Origin: Candidula unifasciata
Taxonomy: Eukaryota; Mollusca; Gastropoda; Stylommatophora; Geomitridae
Length of the DNA stretch: 64,000 nt
Direction: 5' to 3'
Assembly: GCA_905116865.2 (NCBI GenBank)
Contig: CAJHNH020002521.1
Coordinates: forward strand, 40,805 to 104,804
Shown here: piece by piece, positions 1 through 11,900 of the stretch
Layout of the letters: every line of letters begins with the position of its first letter
Position numbering within the stretch: position 1 is the stretch's first letter
Program-made: the position numbers and the translations under genes
Notes under the pieces: generated by a model
Told to the model about the DNA's origin: nothing
What the model saw: the letters and a program-made list of their open reading frames with translations, nothing else
Database searches by the model: none

Positions 1-190
1 CAGTGAATAGAAACAAGATGCCAATGAGCCAGTACACTTATGTACCAACTGACACCGTTATTATTACATCTTAACATATGTATGGGCACCAAGAAACAGA
101 TTCTAAACAACATATTCATTTCAACACGGATACCAGTGTCAAGCTTGAACATTTCAAAAGGCTAACCCACCTAAAATTAACATGATGACC

Positions 191-699
191 TTCAGCGAAG
201 AGTCATAATGCAGTGGATACCGTCTCATTGTAGAGTGCCTGAAAATGAGAAAGCTGATCAAATGGCAGGGGAAGGTGCGACAAAAGAGCAGCCGGATGTA
301 CCAGTCACATACCACCAAAAGAAAAGAATCATTAAATCGATCAGGAAACCACCAGCCCCAGCACAAGATGACTATTTTATTATGGACAGACCAGAACAAG
401 TCATTATCCTCTGCCTCAGAACAGAGCACAACCGATTACGTAACCACATGTACATAAAATTCAAGGTAGGTGTATCAGCCATGTGCACCTGTGGAAATGT
501 GCCCCAGACAGCAGAGCATGTACTCCAGGACTGCACCGATTTTGACACATTAAGGCAAACCTTTTGGCCAGAAAGAACAACAGTGGAACGTAAACTCTAT
601 GGACCACTGAATGAACTAACAACGACAGTGAAATTTATTCAAGAGACAAAACTGCTGATATAGACAACTTATTTCAGGCGAACGAAAGAAGAAGAAGAC
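191..699 (+). mobile_element. 5'-truncated LINE copy, RNase H C-terminus and 3' end
   Basis: This is a 3' fragment of the LINE at 46036-49961, nearly identical to that element from about 49455 to 49961. The open frame at 208-663 begins inside the last RNase H motif (WIPSHC, then NEKADQ) and continues to the C-terminal CCHC-like zinc knuckle (CTCG, then EHVLQDC). It runs on to KLYGPLNEL and a TAG stop, so it lacks the premature TGA that ends the 49.8-kb copy. It closes with the same 3' untranslated stretch and GAAGAAGAAG tail. Loss of the 5' part is typical of aborted LINE reverse transcription. It is not a functional gene by itself. Confidence 0.9.
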
Positions 700-1684
700 A
701 ATCAGCCATGTTAAAAAAATGTGATAGATCTGCTGGAGAAAAAAAAAGGTTTTCTTCTTTACAACATCTACTGGCAAATACTCCAACATAAAACCACATT
801 TGATTGCCAGACTCAAGACACCTTATGTACAGTAAAAACACAACTAACGACACCTTATGTACAGTAAAACCACAAAACTTTACTTTTAAGTACTATGTTT
901 TCATGAAAATAAGATCAGGTCTTTTTTTTTTTTTTTTATTTTTGCTACAAAAGAAACCCTAGGGCTTATATTCAGGAGATGTTTTATTTTTCTATGTCCA
1001 AACTCTACATTTACATTATCATTTATTTTATAAGCATTAATGACAATATATATTTATATTTATTTACACATTCATTAAAATATAATTTAATACATCCGTT
1101 CATGTGTTTCAACGAACGATCTTAACTGAGGCGCTTAACTGGGAAAACATTTATATTATGACTATTTGAAACACTCATGCTAGTGCTCATTTTTGTGTCG
1201 GATTTTATCTCAGCGAAAAAATTCAATATATTCTCTTGAAGGTCATGAGGATTTGATATATGATTTCTGAGTTTTCACTGACTGCTAATGACTTAAATGC
1301 TTTCAAAGTTTTAAAAAATTGTATTCCTGTTAACAGAAATAAAATATGTAAAAAATGTAAACTCGAGAAAAGAAAACAAAATGTTTAGTAAAACTTATTA
1401 CATAAGGAAAGTTTGGGAATAACTGCCCCAAATACTGGTCTACTGGATCAGTTAAGGAAAAGAATGACAACAGAATCTGAGATCTGGTGTTACCGAACAG
1501 CAAAAGTGAACGTGAAAAAAACTGATAAATGAACAAGTTGTGGAAAATACCAGATAAACAATTTTTAGTACTATTGATTGTAGAAAATACTACAGAACAA
1601 ATCATTCTCAGAGCAATTTATTGTGGAAAACATTACAGAACAAACAAACCTTAGAGCCATTTATTGTGGAAAATAAAAGTTTGT
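700..1684. other. AT-rich spacer, no gene seen
   Basis: This stretch is AT-rich, with a poly-T run near 921-937 and short direct repeats around 800-870. It lies beyond the dixin stop codon on the minus strand and could include 3' UTR, but I could not fix a polyadenylation site. No coding similarity was recognised in any frame. Confidence 0.5.
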
Positions 1685-1950
1685 AAATAAATAAGCCAGA
1701 TCTATGAAACGTATGTGCATGCAGCACTCAGATTCTGGAACAAGACTGAAGTCTGGAGGTGGAAGATCAAGAGCTTTCAGCTGGAGTTTATAGCCAGTAA
1801 ATGCAAAGAAGAAGCAGAAGGAAGAGAAAGAGGAGGAGAAGAAGAAAAGGAGGAGGAAGAAGAGGAGGAGGAAAAAGAGGAGGAGGAAGAAGAAGAGGGA
1901 ATGGAAGAAGAAGAGGAGGAGGAGGAAGAGAAGAAAAAGAAGTACATATG
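1685..1950 (+). repeat. SINE-A copy with expanded polypurine tail
   Basis: The 3' half matches the dispersed SINE-A family, whose shared motifs are TTCTGGAACAAGACT and GGAGTTTA. It then runs into about 145 bases containing almost only A and G (1801-1945). Other SINE-A copies end in short GAAGAAGAA tails, so this looks like a tail that expanded into a microsatellite. Open frames here (Glu/Lys/Arg-rich on plus, Ser/Phe-rich on minus) are products of the polypurine tract. Confidence 0.75.
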
Positions 1951-2082
1951 CTGCTGCACCAGGATCAGAGTTCATACTGTTCCAACTGGTCCAGACCCAT
2001 ATAAACCTTTCTGCAGTCATCATCATTATTATACATTCCTTAATGGAGACCTGGCCAATGTAGATAGGATTAATGTTTCCCT

Positions 2083-2275
2083 CTAAACTAGAGCGCATCT
2101 GCCTGAGAGACAAGGACCATAAGTGTGCATACCAAAAAAAAAATAGATCAGATCTGTAAAACTGATGCACATGCAACACTCAAGTCCTGGAACAAGACTG
2201 AAGTTCAGAAGTGGGTGACCAACCAGGATTTTCCGCCGCAGTTTACAGCAGGTGAACAAGAAGAAGAAACACTTG
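2083..2275 (+). repeat. SINE-A copy
   Basis: A second SINE-A copy immediately follows the first in the same orientation. It has the CATCTGCCTGAGAGACAAGG box, the CAAGTCCTGGAACAAGACTG box, and an end reading CAGGTGAACAAGAAGAAG. The final stretch resembles the 3' end of the 46-kb LINE (CAGGCGAACGAAAGAAGAAG). Confidence 0.75.
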
Positions 2276-2820
2276 CTGATGATGCACAACACACAGTGAC
2301 CCAAAAGAAAATGTTATATTTTCAAAACAACCTACTGACCTTATTAAATCATTATTACAAACACAACATCCATTTTGTATTTTCAAGCATTTTCTTTTCA
2401 ACCCCCCCCCCCCCCCCCCTCTTCTTTTCACCAATCTCTTAGCCAGTTTTTGTTTTAAGACAAGAGTGGGAAACCTCCAGTCCATGGGTCAAATATAACC
2501 CGAGAAATAAGCATTTGGCCTGGTCAAGGCAATGACGACTGAATGTCCGACTAAAACCAGCAGGCTAATAGTCAAGTTGATCACTTTGCAGAGCATCTGA
2601 ATGTTACAAATATCTAAAAGACTCCATGCAGGACCAAATTGTCCCCATCCCTGTTTTAAAGCAATGATAACTGCTGTCAAAACTCCTAACCACTACAGTC
2701 CTAACAATGCATTTAAAAGAATTTCATTTGAGAACAGATTAGCAAGAAACAGTGACACTTGCAATAATTAGTGACAACGCCTGTTGTTCAGTGCACCAGC
2801 TTGAGCAGAGGCAACCCAGA

Positions 2821-2904
2821 TCAGCTGACTGTTCCATGGTCCATTTCCAACCAGGCCACAATCTTTCCTTCCCAGCCAGGCAAGATGTCATCATCATTTG
2901 ACAG
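2821..2904 (-). CDS. DIXDC1: dixin terminal exon: end of DIX domain and stop
   Basis: The acceptor TTATTTCAG is followed by 27 codons and TGA, starting in phase 0. The peptide contains [14 protein letters not shown] and MDHG, which is the hallmark C-terminus of dixin DIX domains (DDD, then [16 protein letters not shown] in vertebrates). This is the strongest evidence that the gene ends here. Confidence 0.93.
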   Translation of the reverse strand: MSNDDDILPGWEGKIVAWLEMDHGTVS

Positions 2905-5900
2905 CTGAAATAACGCAATCAGTATGACTATCTTGTAAAGTAGCATATGTAATGGTTATCTTTAAAGAAGCACATCTTAATGATTACCTTGTAAAGCAGT
3001 ACCTCTTGTGACTAGTTTGTAAAGTAGCAGGTATTATGATTAGCTTCTAAAGTAGCACTCTTACTATTATCTTGCAAAGTAGAACATCTTATAATTACTT
3101 AATAAAACAGCTCATCCTACAATTATTTTGTAAAGCAGTACATCTGACAATTGTTTTGTTAAGTAGAAAAACCTTACAATTATTTTGTAAAGTCGCACAT
3201 TGTATGACAATTTTGTAAAGTAGTACATCTGACTTTTTTTGGGGGGTAAAATAGCAAATCTTACGATTATCTTGTATCTTGTAAAATAGCATATCTAACA
3301 TTAATTGTTAATAAAGCATATTCAACCTCAATTGACAATAACACTTTGTTGCAAGAATGCCCAACTCATTCAGACCACAGAAAGCAATGCTTGGCTCTAA
3401 TCTGTTGCACTGCAGAGCTTAACTTCTGGCAGTACTGACTGAAGGATAACGATTTGTTTTCCCTCTCCAATGACAGGGATGTATTATGATTAACTTTCTC
3501 TGTATTATAAAATGCAGATTTTGTCATTGCAACAAGACTCGAATCCTCGTTACAATTCCAACTTCACACCTTAGATGCTCCAAAAACCACACAGAAAGCC
3601 CATCACTGTCCAAATAAAAACCACACAGAAAGCCCATCACTGTCCCAATAAAACCCACATAGGAAACCCATCACTGTCCCAACAAAAACCACATAGAAAG
3701 CCCATCACAGTCCCAACAAAAACCACATAGAAAGCCCATCACAGTCCTAACAAAAACCACATAGAAAGCCCATCACTGCCCCAACAAAAACCACACAGAA
3801 AACCCATCAGTATCCCAACAAAAACCACACAGAAAACCCTTCAGTGTCCCAACAAAAACCACACAGAAAACCCATCAGTGTCCCAACAAAAACCACACAG
3901 AAAACCCATCAGTGTCCCAACAAAAACCACACATGTAATGTGTAATAAAGGCTCTTGAGTAATTGTGAAGCCAACTGGTTCTACACGACATCAGGTCTGA
4001 TATCTTGTCACGATATCCAAACAGACTTTGTCCTTGGATGTAGCAACCAGGTACCTCTACAGGCCACTCCCAGATGAAGTTTGCTGTAATCTTCAATATT
4101 CACTCATCTCCCCCCCCCCCCCCCCCCCTTTTTTTCTTTAAAAAAAAATAAAGACCAAACACCTCGGTTGTGGATAAACAGGTGTCTCTCCTCCTGGCAA
4201 ATGCCTCCAAGATACAGAATATATTATATGGATAAACAGGTCTCTCCCCTTTTGGCATATATATGTATATACATACATACACACACACACAGGATTATCG
4301 AGAATGATTGCCAGGATTTTAAAATATTTTAAAAGTAGTTTTAATGGATATATACATGTGGTGTCTCAAAATGTTTAGATAATTTTATAGTTTTATGTGA
4401 CCTTGTGTGACGGCAGGGGCTTGAAATGGTGCTGAGAAGATAAAAGAGTACCCAGCACCATAAAAAAATGATCACTGCAGCTGCAAGTCTGAACATGATT
4501 CAAAGACATGTGAAGGAGACTGAATACCGTCTAGACATCATGAGAGCTATAAATGAGTCCACTGGGTAAGTCTAAAAACTTTAAACTTTTCTGAACATCA
4601 TGACAACTGTAGAAGACGTAGGCTGAAATGCATGGTGCTGAATGGTGTAATATGGCGGCATGGAAAAGTATCATCAATAGCATTATTCAGAACAAGGAAG
4701 AAGATCTGAAGAGACAAATGCTATGGAATTTGAGGTTCAAGGTTTTAACAACGGATCAACATCATGGCACATGGGTAGAAACCCTAAGTGCTCCATTCTC
4801 GTAACTCAAGTACGAGTTTAAAGAAGCTCAGCACAGTGCACAGGTTCTGTAGCACCGGCGAAAATCCTGAAATACTTTAGGTACATTTTTTAAAACTCAA
4901 AACTTTTGCCTGGGCAGCACCGTTAGGCCACAACGATTTCCAGCGGCCAAGGGATGCATACGGGCATCCAATCTCACTACCCAGAGACCTGTGGGAATTA
5001 CTAGAAGTCCAAGACCACATGAAAAACTCCCAGCCCTTAACAGGGATTGAACCCGGAACCTCTACCACTCGAGGTGGACACCAGGCCTTGAGACCATGCA
5101 GTTCCCCCCCACCCCCCCCCCCCCCCCCATGACATCTGACAAAGCAGATGGTGTCTGGTACTGTTTTATTTTAGAAACAAATGGTATAACTCACTATCTC
5201 TCAATAGCAATCACTGCTGGCTTTACCCTCCTGATTCCTAACAACATTATTTCTGAATATGTCTCATCCTGTCATATTAGTATTTCTCAGAGGTACTTTG
5301 TGTCTGTTGCAATTCTGCTGTCATCTCCTACTGTCCATGTTATTCCTGTCACTACCCAATTCATGCATAGTTATGTTACTACCTAGTGCCAACATGCATT
5401 ATCCTGTCACTGTCTAGTCCTGTCACTGTCTAGTCCTGTCACTGCTTACTCCAAGTACTGAATGGTCCTGTCACTGTCTAGTTCTGTCACTGCTTATTCC
5501 TGTCACTGCCTAGTCCTATCAGTGTCTAGTTCTTTCACTAGTTAACCCTGTTGTTGTGTGCAATCCGAAGATCCACACTACGGACAACCGATAATGAACA
5601 TAGGGTATGACGAGAGACACGACGTCACTTGCCGACAGGAATTTATTTCCAGACAGATGACGGTTGCAAGAAGTTGATGCTGCTGTTTGCGGGGAGCTGA
5701 GGCTCATTGCTCCGGATTGGAGGAACCGTCGTTTAATATAGTGACTGTACTATATGCCTTTCATTGACACCATTTATATCTGTGAGGAATTGCTTAATAA
5801 AATTCTTGTATTTGCCTGCCAACGACGTGTTTCTGGAATGTAGCAGTTTTCAAGGGTTGACTTCGTTACGGCGTTTTTCTGCCAGTGGTTGGTTAGTTGA

Positions 5901-8900
5901 CAGTTGTACCCCTAGAATAATCGTTTACTTGGTAGCCCGTAACACCAGATAATCCTGAGGAGGAGTCCTACTTGCCTATTGTGCTACCTTCCTTGATACC
6001 TAAGGAATCCTGGAGGGATGTGGAGATCTCAAGCTCCATGCCTCAGGAATATGCAGGTCGTGTTAGAAAACTTCTTGCATCGTTTTCTACCATTTTCACG
6101 GACATTCCGGGAAGGACATCGCAGGCTGTTCACACAATCAAGCTAGTGGATGATCGACCTCTCAAATTACGACCATACAATTTGCTATTACACTATGAGA
6201 GTTTAGTGGAAAAAGAATTGAGAGAAATGTTGCGTTTGGGTATTATTGAGCCATCTACCTCACCCTATTCTTTCCCTATGGTAATAGTAAGGAAGAAGGA
6301 TGGAACCATCCGTATATGTATAGACTACCGCAAGCTTAATCGCATTACTGTGATAGATGCAGAGAATATGCCAAACATAGACGATATGTTCCATAGGTTG
6401 GCAACAGCAAGGTTCTTCACTAAACTAGATTTGTCAAAAGGGTATTGGCAGATCCCGCTGGCGGAGGAGTCCAAACAATTCACGGCTTTTCAGTCCCCTC
6501 TAGGTTTATTACAGTTTAAATATATGAGTTTCGGTCTGACCAATGGTCCGGCCACCTTCACTCGCCTAGTTAAGAAACTGGCTGTCGGTCGTTCTGACTT
6601 GATTTATTATTTGGATGACCTTCTACTATTCCATGACAATTTGAATGACCATCTTGCTTCTTTAAAATCTCTTCTTGACAAAATCAGAGAGTTTGGGTAA
6701 ACGATTAGTCCTTCTAAGGTACAAGTAGCCTTTCAAAAGCTTACTTTTTTGGGCCATGTAGTTGGTGACGGTATTCTTCAACCGGAAGACCACAATGTGG
6801 CGAAAATTCTGAACATTCCAACGCCAAAAACTAAGAAAGATGTTAGAGCGCTGCTAGGTCTGTGCAATTTCTATTCGAAATCCATTCCTCATTATTCGTC
6901 GGTTACGTCTGTCTTGTCGGAACTGACACGGAAGACGATGCCTCGTTTTGTATACTGGGACCAGGCGTGTGCTAAGGCACTGGACCACATACAAAAGGCA
7001 TTTAAACAGCATCCATTTTTAAGACTACCGAATCTATCAATGGATTTCTATTTGTCCACAGATGCGTCGAACATGGGGATAGCCGCAGTATTGAGCCAGA
7101 GATATGATGGGCAGTTACTACCTTGCCTGTTTGCGAGCAGGAAGCTGACACCAACCGAGACACGTTATAGTGTGTCAGAGAGGGAGGCCCTCGGCGTGTA
7201 CTGGTCCATTTCCAGATTCAGCAAATATTTGATGGGCCAGCACTTTTACATTCTAACCGACCATCAGGCTCTAACTGCAATGAATACGAGTCATGACACT
7301 GACTTATTCTGTCAGTTTAGTCCTGTCACTGCCTAATTATGGCAGTCTAGTCCTGTCACTGCCTTATTCTGTCAGTCTAGTCCTGTCATTGCCTTATTCT
7401 GTCAGTCTAGTCCTGTCACTGCCTTGTTCTGGCAGTCTAGTCCTGTCACTGCCTAATTCTGTCAGTCTAGTTCTATCACTGTTTAATTCAGTCACCAGCC
7501 AGCTCCTGCATCAATCATTTTAGTAGTTCCTTCCTCTCATCTGTTGCTATCAAGACAGGGCCATAAAATAATGTAAAATGCCTCTTCTTTATATTCACCG
7601 GCTGTAAACTCCGGTGGAAAGTTCTGGCTGTTCCTCCATATCCGGACTTTAGTTTGGTTTCAGTACTTGAGTTTTATGTGTACATTCATTTTATAGATCT
7701 GGTTTAAGTGTATGCAGACTGTTATCCATTTTACAGAACGGGTTCATCTTTAAGCAGATTGCTGGTTCCTCACCTCTCAGGCAGATGCACTCCAACTTCA
7801 AAGGACACATGCCTTATTAGCCAACTTTTATGATATGCTTGTTGAGGAAGCAGTGGGTCTTCTATTTGCTTGCCTCCCCCAGTGAGCCACAAAACCAACA
7901 CAGGGAATGTAAACTGTAAATATCACATTAACCAAGAGGCATATTTGCTGCAAGATCTCTCATCTAGCTTAATGCATTATCACAGGAAATTAGTAGACAG
8001 TGCATAAGCCAAAAAAAATATACTTAGCTTTTTCACCCTGAGAAGCCTAACTCTAGTCACTTCCAGTTGTGACACATCCCCATAAATGTGAATATATGAC
8101 CTTACCTGGAGTGACCTGTTTTTTCAAAAAGCTTTGTAAAATTCCACTGGTCCGATGTACACCTGTGCGGTTTTTAATAGGCCAGAAAATGAATACATTA
8201 ACTAAAACTATCATTTTAGATGTTTTTTTGTGTGACTACAATGGCCTTGTGAAAAGTAAGCTAACATCTGTAAGCCTCAGTGATAGAGGTCACGGCATAA
8301 GCAACCCCATATTTTTTAGTGTATTTTTTATGCACCTAAAAATGTGTTCCATTGAATCCTTTACTCTGTTCGTATTTATTGATTACCCCTTTACAAATCT
8401 GAATATATTTTGAATTTCAAAAAACTAGATAAATTCTAAAAAGATTTATTTGTTCGCTTGAAAAAGATTTTATCTATATCTGCAATGTTGTCTCTAGTAT
8501 GAACTTCACTGTCTTGTAATTCGCTCAGTGACCCGTAAAGTTTGACTTGCACTGATTTTCTAGTTAACTATTTAATGTATTTTTGTTTTGTTTTTTAAAG
8601 AGGATTTTTCTCCCAGCATTCACAGGGTGAAAGGTTTAGCTTGTAGTTCTTACAGAGAAATGATTTTCTGAATGAGAGAACAATCTAGAACTTACTTCTT
8701 GTGTATCACACATGCCAAATGTGTAACAGCATCTCCAATGTAATACATCACAATGGTCTCATTATGTGCAACAGGAGGCTGCATTCTGATTCTACTTCCT
8801 GTATGTTATAAAGTTTTATGAATTGACAAACAACATAAATAATACAAACATTTAGGATGAAAAGCAAGGTATCTCACAAAATTTAATAAACTGATCTTCT

Positions 8901-11900
8901 GCATCATTTTGAGGCCTTAAGGTCCACTGCTGCAGATTCCACCACCTCCATTCATCTTTCTGGTTGGCCTTCTCTTTCCAGTCCCTATAGTGTGCCTGTC
9001 AGACAGGACCACAAACACATGAGCACATTCTGCAGACCAGCCCACTATGCCTACAACTTCTAAAAGAAACCTGCCATAAAGAGCAAAGTGTGCAGAGCAA
9101 GCTATGGGAAACCATGAAGGACCTGCATTCAAGTTCATAGAGGCAACCTACCTGATGGTCTCACCTGAGCATACAAAACCCAATACAGAGAAGAAGAAAG
9201 AATGCTGAATTAGGAACTGACATCAAAGACTTCTGGACATTCCCATAAGCACTCTGTCCCCATCTTCAGTAGGAAGTGCAGAGTTTTAACTCCAATGGTG
9301 CCAGTAACAATCTGATTTTATAGCAATAGCGCTTTAAGTTTTCAGTGCTGTCCAGATCCTCTGGTCAACGCTCAGTAACAACCCAAACACCCCCCCCCCC
9401 ACCAACAAAAACAATATGGCAACCTTATACAACATGGTTTGTTGGTGATGGTTGTGGGGGGAGGGGGGAGTGAAACTATACCCCCACCACCACAAGGGGC
9501 TTGGAATCCACAGAGAGAGAGACAACTGACCTTGAGGTGTCAAAGCATGGTGCTGCCCTTGTGTGGAATGATATGCTTGGGCCCTGGCAATCACATGTGT
9601 GCCTGGCGCAGCTCGAGGAGAAACATCACGGTCTGTATACGGACTTCGCTGAAATAAGTCACACACACACACAGAAAAAGGGAAAAGTCAGATGATGACA
9701 ACAGAGACACTATAAATTTTTCATTATCATCAACATTATCTTACAGCGGGCCCTTTGCAGTAAGTAAAGTAAAGTAAAGATCCCTTTTCACGCCTTTCGG
9801 CGCATAGGGCATATGGGCAGAGCGTCCCATATTTTTACAGACCATCAGCACTCTGTGGGTAATGTGGTCAGCATTACGCCGGCTGTCTTTACTTTCCCAA
9901 AGCCCATCCTGGTACCCGGCTTTGCAGTAGGTCATCTTTTTTATCATGTAAAATTAAAGGATCTTGTTTTATGACTTTATAGAGTGGGCATAGACTGGGC
10001 ATACAGTGCTAGACCTATATTTTATAGACCAAACAGCCCTCAGCAGGTGAGGTGTTCAACCTCAGGCCGGGCACTTTTACTTCCCAGAACACTACTTGGT
10101 GCCCATTTGAGGCTGGGTCGACCTGGGAGACAAAGCTTATTTTTGTTTTAAAGTCCGGCCCTGTTTAGATTTGAACCCAGATATTCAGATCCGCAGGCAA
10201 GCCTCTATCACTACACCACAACGGGTTCAGTCTGTCATGTAGCCTGCCAAGAAAAACTGTTGGGCCCCTCGTTAGTTATTCTACCATATGTATTGTCATG
10301 CATAAAGTGCCTTGAACATCCTAAAACAATGTTTGGTCTAGCCGATCCTTGCCTTTTCTTCCCAAACTATGACTTCCATTATGCTTAGTGTTTGGTTTCA
10401 ACTTCAGGACAATCGGGTTTCCCCATACTTGCTCCGCTTGTGTGCCAGAGACAGCCAAATAAAAATTTTTCCTCACTCTTCATTTGAGAAAAAAAACATT
10501 CCTGGAAAAATCCAGAAATATGTGCATGCAGTAAGAGGCACCAAGTCCAACAGTCGCCACCAGAACTGCAGTTTGTTTTTGATGGAAGTAGTCAGGCACA
10601 ATAAGTTGGCTATTCATACGTAAAATTATTACATAAGGTATTTCCCCAGCTTACATGTAAACCAGCTAACAGCCATATTAAATACAATGACACACTCGCT
10701 GCACAAATGAAAGACAATCCATGTGAAAAACACAGCTCACAGGGCTGCACCAAGCACTAAACTCAGTATCTCAGGCAGCAAAACCGTGGACTACCATCCA
10801 CATGTGGAAACTATTAGCAGAGCAGTATCGCAAGCAAAAATAACTGTAAAGCATAATATTGTGCCGTGCCTAATCAGTTTGCCAGAAAAAAAAAACAGAT
10901 TTCCTACCAGTTCTCCTTTGCTGGAAATTCCCATAAGCATTTAGTACTCATCTTCAGCAGCCAGTAAAGAGCTGCAATACTGATAGTGCTAGTAGCAGTC
11001 TCAATATATGACCCTCTTGCCTCTCCTTTGAGTAAAGAGTGTTGCCCAGATCCCCTGGTCATTCCTAGCTGTATCATTCTCTGCAGACCACAATGATCTA
11101 TTCATCCTCTGGATATTTCACTTGCTCTTAAAGGGCCTAAGGGCCTTGACCACATTTAGCGTGCCATGCATAACCAGCCAATTTGTCAGTCTGTTCTTTT
11201 CCCACAACTCCTGCATCGCTCGGAGAGAATATCAAAGAAAGCCTGAAGAGGTTATCTGATAAATGTATTTTTATGCCTGAAATATTCCAAACATTATATG
11301 CCCAGCTTCTGACTGGTGACCCTTACCTTTGCCTCCAGGAACATTTCCTGTCAGATGCTCTATCTCCCGCAGCAAATGACATATGGTGTAGATGCTAACC
11401 GTTCCTGATTATACACACGCCGATATCTTCCTCTCATTCATCCCTCCTTGCCAGATCCACACTTAATACCTTGTTCACACATTCTTGTCTATATTATTTC
11501 ATCTAATCTTGTGTTTTCTATCAACCTTCGTTCTTATATGGTCTTCAAAATATCTCTCTTGTCCAGAACGAGCGTTCCGGTAGCTTTCAATTTTGTAGCT
11601 AGAAAATCTGCTCTTTCATTCCACTTTAGAGCTGCAGTGATTGCCTCCACTTCCATTCTCATGCTTGAAGTTGAAGACAAAAAAGCTCCATTTTGTTCTA
11701 CCACAATTTTCCCCTTCATTCTATCTGAAAATCTCCAGCCAGATCTCGCACCCTGATAAACAGAACCATCGGTGTACACAACTGCATCATCTAGCCCAGC
11801 CTTTCCAACTATCAGTTGTTGTACCTCTAATTCTGCCATACCGTTAATTCTCTTCCTAACATGACAATAACCTGAAGGAAACTGCTGTTGTGGGTGTTCA

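Noticed and set aside
1661..2179. 172-codon minus-strand and 123-codon plus-strand open frames
   Set aside because: They are driven by the polypurine tract and SINE-A sequence; composition alone keeps them open.
3575..3930. CRISPR-like repeat array
   Set aside because: Units are contiguous minisatellite repeats with no unique spacers, in an intron of an animal gene.
4391..4421. Splice-flanked HHFK-encoding block as the missing DIX exon
   Set aside because: The acceptor (TTCTCAG) and donor look good, but the HHFK frame is out of phase with exon 18 and what follows does not match DPEFG.
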